Shown: piece after piece, positions 16,124-22,918 of the stretch
Layout: each line of letters begins with the position of its first letter
How positions within the stretch are numbered: the stretch's first letter is position 1
Origin: Helicobacteraceae bacterium
GTDB lineage: Bacteria > Campylobacterota > Campylobacteria > Campylobacterales > Sulfurimonadaceae
Length of the DNA: 34,751 nt
Reading direction: 5' to 3'
NCBI GenBank assembly: GCA_015488775.1
Contig: WFNF01000001.1
Location: forward strand, 1-34,751
Notes under the pieces: generated by a model
What the model saw: the letters and a program-made list of their open reading frames with translations, nothing else
Told to the model about the DNA's origin: nothing
Databases searched by the model: none
Translations under genes and position numbers: made by a program

Positions 16124-17410
16124 ATGAAAAAAGCTGAATTACTCTCACCTGCTGGGAACTTAGAAAAACTAAAAATTGCTATAGATTATGGGGCTGACGC
16201 TGTTTATGGTGGGGTTTCACACTTTTCACTTCGCATAAGAAGTGGTAAAGAGTTTGATATGGATAGTTTTAAAGAGGGGATTGAGTATGCTCATGCAAGG
16301 GGTAAAAAAGTTTATGCTACTATAAATGGTTTCCCTTTTAACTCTCAACTTAAACTTTTAAAAGAACATATCTTAAAAATGGCAGAGCTTAAGCCTGATG
16401 CTTTTATAGTTGCAACACCTGGTGTTCTTAAACTAGCTCATGAGTTAGCTCCACACATACCTAAACATATATCTACCCAAGCAAATGTTATGAACTACCT
16501 TGATGCACAAATCTACTACGATATGGGTGCTAGGAGGATTATCGCTGCTAGGGAGATATCTTTAAAAGACTTAGTTGGTATAAAAAAAGAGATCCCAGAT
16601 CTTGAGATAGAGGTTTTTGTTCATGGCTCTATGTGTTTTGCATATAGTGGAAGATGTCTTATATCTACACTTCAAAGTGGGCGTGTACCAAATCGTGGTT
16701 CATGTGCTAATGATTGTAGATTTGAGTATGAGATATATGCAGCTAATCCTGAAACAGGAACACTCTTTAGACTTGAAGAGGAGACTGGTATAGGCACTTA
16801 CATCATGAACTCTAAAGATTTAAACCTTGCATCACATATAAAAGAGATTTTAGACTCTGGGGCTATTGACTCTTTAAAGATTGAGGGTCGTACTAAAACT
16901 GAGTATTACGCTGCTACAACTGCTAACGCTTATAGACATGCTATAGATGACTATTATGATGATAAATTTGATGAAAATCTATACCAAAGAGAGCTTAACA
17001 CCATGCAAAACAGAGGTTTTACAGATGCCTACCTCATAAATAGACCTTATGAAAAACATGATACACAAAGCTTAGATTTTTCTATGCAGATGGGAACTCA
17101 TCAAGTTAGTGGTATAGTAGTTGATGATGGTGAATTTTTTATGTGTAAGTACAAAACTTTTCCAAATGATGTTTTAGAGATAATGCACCCTTTTGATCAA
17201 GAGATAATTGAGTGCTCAAACGAAATAGGTGATATATTTATAAAAGATAATCGTGCATATTTGAGATTAAAAAAGATTATGACTCAAAAAGGAAAAGAGA
17301 TGGATAGCGTTCATTCAGGAAATACAAACCCTATAAAACTACCATCAACACTTCCACCTAGAAGTTTTCTAAGAGTAGATGCAAATGGGATAGATCAATC
17401 TGGTAAGTAA
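16124..17410 (+). CDS. U32 peptidase-family protein (TrhP/YegQ-like, probable tRNA hydroxylation factor)
   Basis: This 428-residue protein starts with KAELLSPAGNLEKLKIAIDYGADAVYGG, the U32 N-terminal signature, and later has ISTQANVMN and the LKIEGRTKTEYY core. Four cysteines, C171, C178, C194 and C198, sit in the family cluster (GSMCFAYSGRCL and RGSCANDC); in UbiU/UbiV and related proteins such cysteines bind a [4Fe-4S] cluster. E. coli TrhP (YegQ) hydroxylates tRNA uridine-34 using prephenate-derived chemistry, and the length and C-terminal domain (ending in PLRSFLR-like sequence) fit that branch. Older annotations call it a collagenase-like protease. It is a single-gene unit convergent with the outer-membrane protein, three bases apart. 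Confidence 0.9.
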   Translation: MKKAELLSPAGNLEKLKIAIDYGADAVYGGVSHFSLRIRSGKEFDMDSFKEGIEYAHARGKKVYATINGFPFNSQLKLLKEHILKMAELKPDAFIVATPGVLKLAHELAPHIPKHISTQANVMNYLDAQIYYDMGARRIIAAREISLKDLVGIKKEIPDLEIEVFVHGSMCFAYSGRCLISTLQSGRVPNRGSCANDCRFEYEIYAANPETGTLFRLEEETGIGTYIMNSKDLNLASHIKEILDSGAIDSLKIEGRTKTEYYAATTANAYRHAIDDYYDDKFDENLYQRELNTMQNRGFTDAYLINRPYEKHDTQSLDFSMQMGTHQVSGIVVDDGEFFMCKYKTFPNDVLEIMHPFDQEIIECSNEIGDIFIKDNRAYLRLKKIMTQKGKEMDSVHSGNTNPIKLPSTLPPRSFLRVDANGIDQSGK

Positions 17411-17413
17411 AAT

Positions 17414-18109
17414 TTAGTAGAAAAAATCATCCTCTGTCTCTGGCATAAGTTCAGGGTCACTAGATTGTATTGTACGCTTCACCTCTTGAAGTTTAAACTC
17501 ATCATCATAATATTTTGCGCCACCAAGGAAAAAGTTTATTCCAGCGTATAGATTTATGGTATTGTTATATTTAATAGATTGTGGCATATCATAAGTATTA
17601 TCAGAATATGTTCTAAAAACATAATCTGCACCAAAATTCATATCAAAATAATCAAACACTAAGTAAGAACAACCAACTCCAACAGCAGCTTTAAAGTCTG
17701 TGTTAGAGAAATCATCATCACGGTTAGTTGGAGTAGAAAAAGATGGAAAAGTATATGTAATTGCACCTAAACCAAATTTTAGGTATGGATACATATTTTC
17801 AACAGAAGTTACAAAAGCTAATCTCATGTTTATATCTATAGTCTCATCTAAAGTAGTGTTATCTCTGATAACTGTTGCTTTGTAAGATGGTTTATATGTG
17901 ATATCAAAACTGATAGCATCAATATAACCATACCCAAAAGTTAAACCTGCATTAGAAGTATCAGAACTACCACCAATAGTATTTACAATTTGATAATTAT
18001 TATATATACTTTCAGTGTAGCTTAGTTCAGATTTAGTATAGTTTGCACCAACATAAATGCCAGCATTTAGAGTGGATGTAAGTAGAATTATAGCTAGGCT
18101 ACGTTTCAT
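17414..18109 (-). CDS. Outer-membrane beta-barrel protein
   Basis: This 231-residue protein has a signal peptide (1-16, LLTSTLNA) and then alternating hydrophobic/polar strands with aromatic girdles: GIYVGANYTKSELSY, NAGLTFGYGYIDAISFDITY, YPYLKFGLGAITYTF, AVGVGCSYLVFDYFDMNFGADYVF. This pattern fits an eight-stranded OmpA/OmpW-like barrel in the outer membrane. The C-terminal 30 residues are polar and acidic (after GGAKYY), which is unusual for a barrel ending in a C-terminal strand. It lies downstream of and codirectional with the repeat-containing periplasmic protein, separated by two hairpins. The function is not identified. Confidence 0.8.
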   Translation of the reverse strand: MKRSLAIILLTSTLNAGIYVGANYTKSELSYTESIYNNYQIVNTIGGSSDTSNAGLTFGYGYIDAISFDITYKPSYKATVIRDNTTLDETIDINMRLAFVTSVENMYPYLKFGLGAITYTFPSFSTPTNRDDDFSNTDFKAAVGVGCSYLVFDYFDMNFGADYVFRTYSDNTYDMPQSIKYNNTINLYAGINFFLGGAKYYDDEFKLQEVKRTIQSSDPELMPETEDDFFY

Positions 18110-18147
18110 TTTTTTCCTTTGAAAAGTTTAGTGAGTTAGGGTTTAAG

Positions 18148-18204
18148 CCAAATTATGCTTTGCATAATTTGGGTTTAAGGGAATCTCTTGCATAAAGCAA
18201 GAGA
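18148..18204. repeat. Two tandem perfect hairpins between codirectional genes
   Basis: CCAAATTATGC-TTT-GCATAATTTGG (18148-18172) and TCTCTTGC-ATAAA-GCAAGAGA (18184-18204) are perfect stems of 11 and 8 bp, separated by 11 bases and flanked by GTTTAAG direct repeats (18141 and 18173). Neither has a clear T tract on the leftward strand, so they look like transcript processing or stability elements as much as terminators. Confidence 0.6.
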
Positions 18205-18222
18205 TAAATTTAAGAAGATGTT

Positions 18223-19023
18223 TTATTCACCAGTAGTGAAAATTTTAGTTTTTACATACTCTCTTTCTTCTCCACGTTTTTTCTCTTTGTCACTAATCAT
18301 TATAGAGATATCTGGTAATGTAGCTTGCATCCATTTTATAAAACCTTTTTTGTTATTATCACCGTAGTAACTAGACTTATAATAGTAATAAAAAGGGATT
18401 GCTCTATCTTTAGTGTAAGAGTTATTTATAGTTATCTCACGAATTTTCCATGGTTTTTCTGCAACAACAAAAGTTGAAGTTATATTTTTCATCATTGGTT
18501 TAATATATAATGTTTTACCATTCATACCAGCTGGTAACTCTATCATACCAGTTATCTTTACACTATAAGTTCCATGATCTTGTGGTGCAGAATCTAGTTT
18601 TTTAACTATCACATTCCATGCCAAACCATTTGCTCTGCTTGTACGAAAGATGAAATCTTGTAAAAAAGTTGGATCAGCTGGAGTAGATATATCTATAAAT
18701 AGTTTGTTATAGTTTCTACCATTTACAGCTTGTTGTGGCTGTTTTTTCTCTACAGGTCTATCTCTATAAACAACTTTTTCAACTGGTCTGTCTTTATAAA
18801 CAATTTTCTCTTTAACAACAACTTTTTCGACTGGTCTATCTTTATAAACAACTTTCTCTTTTACTATAACCTTAGGCTCTGTTTTTTTGTTACAATCCTC
18901 AAACTCACAATCAAGACCTTTTAATGATTGTTGAGATTGGAACTGTTGCCATTGAGCACTTTGATCAGCTTGCAAACTTAGAGTAAGAACTGTAGCTATT
19001 AGTAGTGTTTTTGATAATTTCAT
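18223..19023 (-). CDS. Periplasmic protein with VYKDRPVEK repeats
   Basis: This 266-residue exported protein has a cleavable signal peptide (about 1-19, ending LQA), a Gln-rich stretch, two cysteines (CEFEDC) that could form a disulfide, then a low-complexity segment at about 50-92 built from repeated VYKDRPVEK units joined by VVVKEK. A folded C-terminal domain of about 165 residues follows (from YNKLFIDISTPADP). The repeated part is probably an extended, basic-acidic spacer, as in envelope-spanning linkers. GGAG precedes the ATG by five bases. The C-terminal domain is not one I recognise. Co-orientation with an outer-membrane barrel suggests a shared envelope role. Confidence 0.8.
   Translation of the reverse strand: MKLSKTLLIATVLTLSLQADQSAQWQQFQSQQSLKGLDCEFEDCNKKTEPKVIVKEKVVYKDRPVEKVVVKEKIVYKDRPVEKVVYRDRPVEKKQPQQAVNGRNYNKLFIDISTPADPTFLQDFIFRTSRANGLAWNVIVKKLDSAPQDHGTYSVKITGMIELPAGMNGKTLYIKPMMKNITSTFVVAEKPWKIREITINNSYTKDRAIPFYYYYKSSYYGDNNKKGFIKWMQATLPDISIMISDKEKKRGEEREYVKTKIFTTGE
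18748..18870 (-). repeat. Coding tandem repeat (VYKDRPVEK units)
   Basis: Within the periplasmic protein gene, three copies of a VY(K/R)DRPVEK-encoding unit alternate with two VxVKEK units. The DNA copies are similar but diverged, so this is an ageing tandem array rather than a recent slippage tract. Confidence 0.65.
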
Positions 19024-19105
19024 TTGAACTCCATTTTTTTATTGACACAATTATATCTTAGCAACGTTATTTTAAACGTTACTATTTTTATTTAATACAC
19101 TTTTA

Positions 19106-19144
19106 TGAGCAAAGCTCAAAAAAGCGGCATGGACATAAATGTCC
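19106..19144. repeat. Two short hairpins in the intergenic region before purE
   Basis: TGAGC-AAA-GCTCA (19106-19118) and GGACAT-AA-ATGTCC (19131-19144) lie between divergent genes. Neither is followed by a T tract in a useful direction. No gene was found in the 241-base gap between the periplasmic protein and purE; apart from these hairpins and the purE promoter I see nothing in it. Confidence 0.4.
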
Positions 19145-19230
19145 CTACAACCCCCTAAAACTTCAAAAATATGATTTTTTTGAGAGAAAACATCTTTTTA
19201 AAACTAAACTCACAAAGATAGATAAACCTA

Positions 19231-19239
19231 TGTTATAAT
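19231..19239 (+). promoter_or_regulatory. Extended -10 promoter of purE
   Basis: TGTTATAAT: TGn followed by a perfect TATAAT, 25 bases before the purE ATG. Confidence 0.55.
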
Positions 19240-19264
19240 TTCAAAAATATTTTAAGGTGTGTTT

Positions 19265-19759
19265 ATGAAATTTGTATCTATAGTTATAGGTTCTAAAAGT
19301 GATTATGAAGTTATGAAATCGTGTGCAGACACACTAGAAGCATTTAATGTTAGTTATGAGTTGATCATATCTAGTGCTCATAGATCTCCTGAGAGAACTA
19401 AAGAGTACATAATAAGTGCAGAGGAAAAAGGTGCTCAAGTGTTTATAGCTGCTGCTGGTATGGCTGCTCACTTAGCTGGTGTTTTATCTTCTAAGACTGT
19501 TAAACCTATTATTGGTGTTCCAATGTCTGCTTCTGCTTTAAGTGGTATAGATGCACTTCTTTCAACTGTTCAGATGCCAGCTGGTATGCCAGTTGCTACT
19601 GTTGCTATTGGAAAAGCTGGAGCTATTAACTCTGCTTATCTTGCAATGCAGATACTAGCTTTAAGTAATGATGAGCTTACTATTAAGCTTAAAGAGGATC
19701 GTATTGCAAAAGCTAAAAAAGTTGAAATGGACTCTTTAGAGATTGAAACTAAACTTTAG
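19265..19759 (+). CDS. purE: N5-carboxyaminoimidazole ribonucleotide mutase PurE
   Basis: This 164-residue class I PurE converts N5-CAIR to CAIR in cytoplasmic purine synthesis. It shows the family signatures VIGSKSDYEVMK, SSAHRSPERT (catalytic His), AAAGMAAHLAGVLSSKT, IGVPMSAS and the QMPAGMPVATVAIG loop. The length is normal. The ATG at 19265 is used because AAGG lies seven bases upstream; the GTG two codons earlier would sit almost on that site. The next gene starts 49 bases after the stop and is probably co-transcribed. Confidence 0.97.
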   Translation: MKFVSIVIGSKSDYEVMKSCADTLEAFNVSYELIISSAHRSPERTKEYIISAEEKGAQVFIAAAGMAAHLAGVLSSKTVKPIIGVPMSASALSGIDALLSTVQMPAGMPVATVAIGKAGAINSAYLAMQILALSNDELTIKLKEDRIAKAKKVEMDSLEIETKL

Positions 19760-19808
19760 GCACATTTATTGCTTATTATCATAAAGAAAACTTATTAAGG
19801 AGTTTACT

Positions 19809-20279
19809 ATGGTTGAAAATTGGATGGATTTACAAGAGTATTCAGAACTAACACGATTAGATGTTTCATCAATTGATGATTTAATTTCAAGAGAAAAGCT
19901 TGAAACTAAAGTTGTAAATGGGGTAACACTTGTAAACCCATCAACAAATATTAATGCCATAGCTCCTCTTGAGATGCAAGAGTTAAAAAATGTAGATTCT
20001 ATAACTGTTGCTCCACAATTTGTTGAAAAAACTATTGGTACTATTATAAATCTTCATGAAAAAGTCTTAGTTGCAAAAGATGAAACGATAGAGTCAGTTA
20101 AAAGTGAAAATATGTTTTTAAAAGAGGCATTATCGTCTTTACAAGAACTTTACGAAGAGGATAGAAACACCATTGAAACTTTTACTGAACAACTTAGACT
20201 TTCCCAAGAGGAAGTTGAGTTTTTACGCCGTAAATATAAACTTATGTGGGGTAAAGTAGTAGAAGAATACTCAAAATAA
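19809..20279 (+). CDS. DUF3972-like coiled-coil protein with MerR-type HTH start
   Basis: This 156-residue soluble protein begins with NWMDLQEYSELTRLDVSSIDDLI, which resembles the short HTH of MerR/excisionase-like proteins (a recognition helix then KVVNGVTLVNPS as wing). The second half (about 85-150) is a long charged coiled coil (IESVKSENMFLKEALSSL then QLRLSQEEVEFLRRKYKLMWGKVV). I believe this is the DUF3972 type found next to purE in Campylobacterota, from memory of that neighbourhood. AAGGAG lies eight bases before the ATG. It could be a DNA-binding or structural protein; no function is established. Confidence 0.8.
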   Translation: MVENWMDLQEYSELTRLDVSSIDDLISREKLETKVVNGVTLVNPSTNINAIAPLEMQELKNVDSITVAPQFVEKTIGTIINLHEKVLVAKDETIESVKSENMFLKEALSSLQELYEEDRNTIETFTEQLRLSQEEVEFLRRKYKLMWGKVVEEYSK

Positions 20280-20303
20280 ATGACCCTTTTTAAGAGTCAT
20301 TTT
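20279..20303 (+). terminator. Terminator after the purE operon
   Basis: AATGAC pairs with GTCATT around an inner CTT/AAG pairing and a TTT loop (20279-20301), with a short T run at the right edge (TTTT ending 20303). It overlaps the stop codon of the coiled-coil gene. Confidence 0.55.
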
Positions 20304-20435
20304 CCCACACATTAACTTTAAAAACATCTATTTTCTACATTTTTAAACATTAAAAATCAATATTATCCTTTTATATCTACACTAATTATCAAACTTAACT
20401 AAAATCAGTTTTTTATACACCAATAAGATTAAAAA

Positions 20436-20444
20436 TGTGATAAT
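20436..20444 (+). promoter_or_regulatory. Extended -10 promoter of the TonB receptor operon
   Basis: TGTGATAAT (TGn plus GATAAT) gives a leader of about 20 bases before the ATG at 20471. A TATAAT at 20452-20457 is too close to the start to serve well. Confidence 0.4.
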
Positions 20445-20470
20445 ATAACTATATAATACATAGGATGTTA

Positions 20471-22315
20471 ATGAAATTTTTATTTATGCTATCACTACTA
20501 TCATCATTGTTACTTTCAAACGAAGATTTAAGTTTAGAGGAAGATTTTTTACAAAGTTTAGATGAAGTGAGTGAAATTGCTACCAAAACTAAACTAAATA
20601 TTGATGACTCACCATCTTTTGTAAGTGTACTTACACAAGAAAAACTACAAAAACTTGGGATAGATAATGTTTATGAAGCATTAGCACAAGTTCCAGGGGT
20701 ACAACTAAAAAGAGAGAGAAGTGGAGTACCAGTTGTAGTTTTTAGAGGAGTAGAACAAAAGGGGGAAGTTAAACTTATGGTAGATGGGGTTACTATAAAT
20801 AACTCTTATCGTGGATCTATATACTACTACCTTGATTTTCCAATAGAGTTAGTTGAACGCATAGAAGTTATACGTGGAGCAGGATCTGTGTTGTATGGAA
20901 GTGGCGCTATAAGTGGCGTTATAAACATCATCACAACAAGTTCAAGTAAAAATGATACAAATAAACTTTTTATATCAGGTGGAACTTACAATAACTATAA
21001 GGGTGGAGCGGTACTTTCTGCAAATATTGAAGATGTAAAAATCGCACTTGATGCTTACTATCAAGATAAAAGAGTAGATATTGATTCAACAGATAGAGAC
21101 TTAAAGGACTACTCTGCTGGAGTTAAAATCAACAATGAAAATTTTGCACTATTAGCAAGAGTTAAACGCTCAATCTCAGGAAATGCTTATGGAGTGTTAG
21201 GTGTTCGTGACACTAGTAAAACAAACTATAGCAATGCTAATGACTCGTTTTTTACTCAACTAGCATTTAAAAACAAGCTTGGTAAAGAAAACAACATAGA
21301 AGTACTAGCGGGATTTAATCAATACTCACAAGATATAGAATCAAAACACCCATCTTCTTCTACAGTAAATCTTTCCTACCTTGAAAACTCATACTATGCG
21401 CAAAGTGATTTTAAATCATCTTTTTTAGAAAATAATGAGTTACTACTAGGAGTTAGACTTGAAAAATCTGATGTAAAAAACATTTCACAAACACTAAATA
21501 GTGTGAATATAACTCCATTAGTTGATAAGAACTCATCAAGAGATTCTATCTCTGCATATCTAAATGACACCTATACACTTTATGATGATTTTGATATCTC
21601 TTTTGGGATTAGGTACGATATGTATTCAGATGTTGGAGATGCAGTTTCACCAACTATGGGTTTGATATATAGAGTAAATAAAAAACTTAAGCTAAAAGCC
21701 TTATATACTCATGCTTTTCGCGCACCATCATGGGTAGAGTTAACATCTAATCCTGTGCTTGAGGCGGAAAGTTCAATATCTAGTGAATTAGGCTTAGTGT
21801 ACAAATATAATCAAAACAACACCTTACGCACAAACTTTTATAAAACTAAACTTGAAAATATGATTACACAATCAATATCTAGAAAATATATTCAAACAGA
21901 AAAATCTGCTTTTATTGGTGGTGAATTAGAATACCACTACACTCCAACTAATCAGCTAGAACTTGACCTTTTAGCTTCATATGTAGATGCAAAAGACAGT
22001 AGTGGTAATAATATAGCTGACATAGCAAATGTACTAACATCAGCATCTGCTATATATGAGTTTGACTTTGGCTTAAATATTGGAGTTTTATATAAATATG
22101 TCTCAAGTATAAAACGCTTATCTAACGACACAAGAGAAGATTTAAAAGCAAGCAATATTGTTGATACAAGCCTAACTTATCTTTTAAATGATATAACTGC
22201 TTCATTAATTTTTAAAGATCTGTTTGATCAAGGTACATACTATGCTCTACCTGTAAAAAATGACTTTTATGATGGTGGTTTTAATGCTATGGCAAAAGTA
22301 AGTTGGAACTTTTAG
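20471..22315 (+). CDS. TonB-dependent outer-membrane receptor
   Basis: This protein of about 614 residues has a signal peptide (cleaved near LLLSNED), a plug domain with the usual landmarks (DSPSFVSVLTQEKL, ALAQVPGVQL, VVFRGVEQKG, LMVDGV, VERIEVIRGAGSVLYGSGAISGVINII), and a 22-strand-type barrel ending in SWNF, a classical C-terminal aromatic. It is on the short side for the family and lacks an N-terminal signalling domain, so it is a transporter- or sensor-type receptor such as the CirA/BtuB group. The ATG at 20471 follows TAGGA by five bases; the earlier ATG at 20465 overlaps that site. It is the first gene of a tight operon with a periplasmic protein and a c-di-GMP enzyme. The ligand is unknown. 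Confidence 0.93.
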   Translation: MKFLFMLSLLSSLLLSNEDLSLEEDFLQSLDEVSEIATKTKLNIDDSPSFVSVLTQEKLQKLGIDNVYEALAQVPGVQLKRERSGVPVVVFRGVEQKGEVKLMVDGVTINNSYRGSIYYYLDFPIELVERIEVIRGAGSVLYGSGAISGVINIITTSSSKNDTNKLFISGGTYNNYKGGAVLSANIEDVKIALDAYYQDKRVDIDSTDRDLKDYSAGVKINNENFALLARVKRSISGNAYGVLGVRDTSKTNYSNANDSFFTQLAFKNKLGKENNIEVLAGFNQYSQDIESKHPSSSTVNLSYLENSYYAQSDFKSSFLENNELLLGVRLEKSDVKNISQTLNSVNITPLVDKNSSRDSISAYLNDTYTLYDDFDISFGIRYDMYSDVGDAVSPTMGLIYRVNKKLKLKALYTHAFRAPSWVELTSNPVLEAESSISSELGLVYKYNQNNTLRTNFYKTKLENMITQSISRKYIQTEKSAFIGGELEYHYTPTNQLELDLLASYVDAKDSSGNNIADIANVLTSASAIYEFDFGLNIGVLYKYVSSIKRLSNDTREDLKASNIVDTSLTYLLNDITASLIFKDLFDQGTYYALPVKNDFYDGGFNAMAKVSWNF

Positions 22316-22316
22316 T

Positions 22317-22916
22317 ATGAAAAAATTAATTTTGATTTTAATTTTCAGTGTTTCAAGTTTTGCACTAAGCATTGACAACTCTTTGCTAAAAGTTCATGCT
22401 ACATTAGTTCCTAAACTTTATCTTATGGACTATAAATTCAAGGAAAAGATAGCTAACAACACTATAAAAATAAATATTTTTTATACAAGTAATGAATATC
22501 TAAAGGCTAAAGAGTTAAAAAGTTTAATGACACATCGTTATAAAAACGGTCTTAAAGGTTATAAACTTGATGTAAAACTTGTAAAATACAGCGCATTAAA
22601 TAAACCTAAAGCAAATATTTACTATCTTTTCCCATCTGTTACAAAAGATATAAAAAATGTAGTCCAAGAAGCTAAACTATACAATGCCCTAACATTTTCA
22701 TATCAAAATGAGGCATTAAAATATGGAGTTATGATCTCTTTGAATATATCAAAAAAGCTAAAACCATTACTTAATCTTAAAGCTATACAAATAAATAATA
22801 TTGTATTTAGGCCTGTTCTTATAGATATCTCTGCAATATATAATAAAGATTTTGGTTCAAATTTAAAATATCTAAATATAAAAAATTTACTAATTAGTAA
22901 TGTATATAAAGTATAA
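22317..22916 (+). CDS. Small periplasmic protein, YfiR-like by position
   Basis: This 199-residue protein has a signal peptide (about 1-18, FSVSSFALS) and a lysine-rich mature part with alternating strands and helices (IKINIFYTSNEYLKAKELK, ANIYYLFPS, ALTFSYQNEALKYGVMISL). It starts one base after the receptor stop and ends two bases before the c-di-GMP gene. In the YfiBNR system a periplasmic YfiR (DUF4154) inhibits the membrane cyclase YfiN, and its size, NIYYLFPS-like strand order and place here fit that role. The similarity is too weak by eye to claim the family. I infer that it modulates the downstream enzyme's periplasmic domain. Confidence 0.8.
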   Translation: MKKLILILIFSVSSFALSIDNSLLKVHATLVPKLYLMDYKFKEKIANNTIKINIFYTSNEYLKAKELKSLMTHRYKNGLKGYKLDVKLVKYSALNKPKANIYYLFPSVTKDIKNVVQEAKLYNALTFSYQNEALKYGVMISLNISKKLKPLLNLKAIQINNIVFRPVLIDISAIYNKDFGSNLKYLNIKNLLISNVYKV

Positions 22917-22918
22917 TC

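Noticed and set aside
18748-18870. CRISPR-like array
   Set aside because: The repeats are in frame inside a coding sequence, diverged, and lack unique spacers.
19106-19144. Small RNA gene or terminator in the purE upstream region
   Set aside because: The stems are only 5-6 bp, there is no T tract in a useful direction and no promoter dedicated to them.
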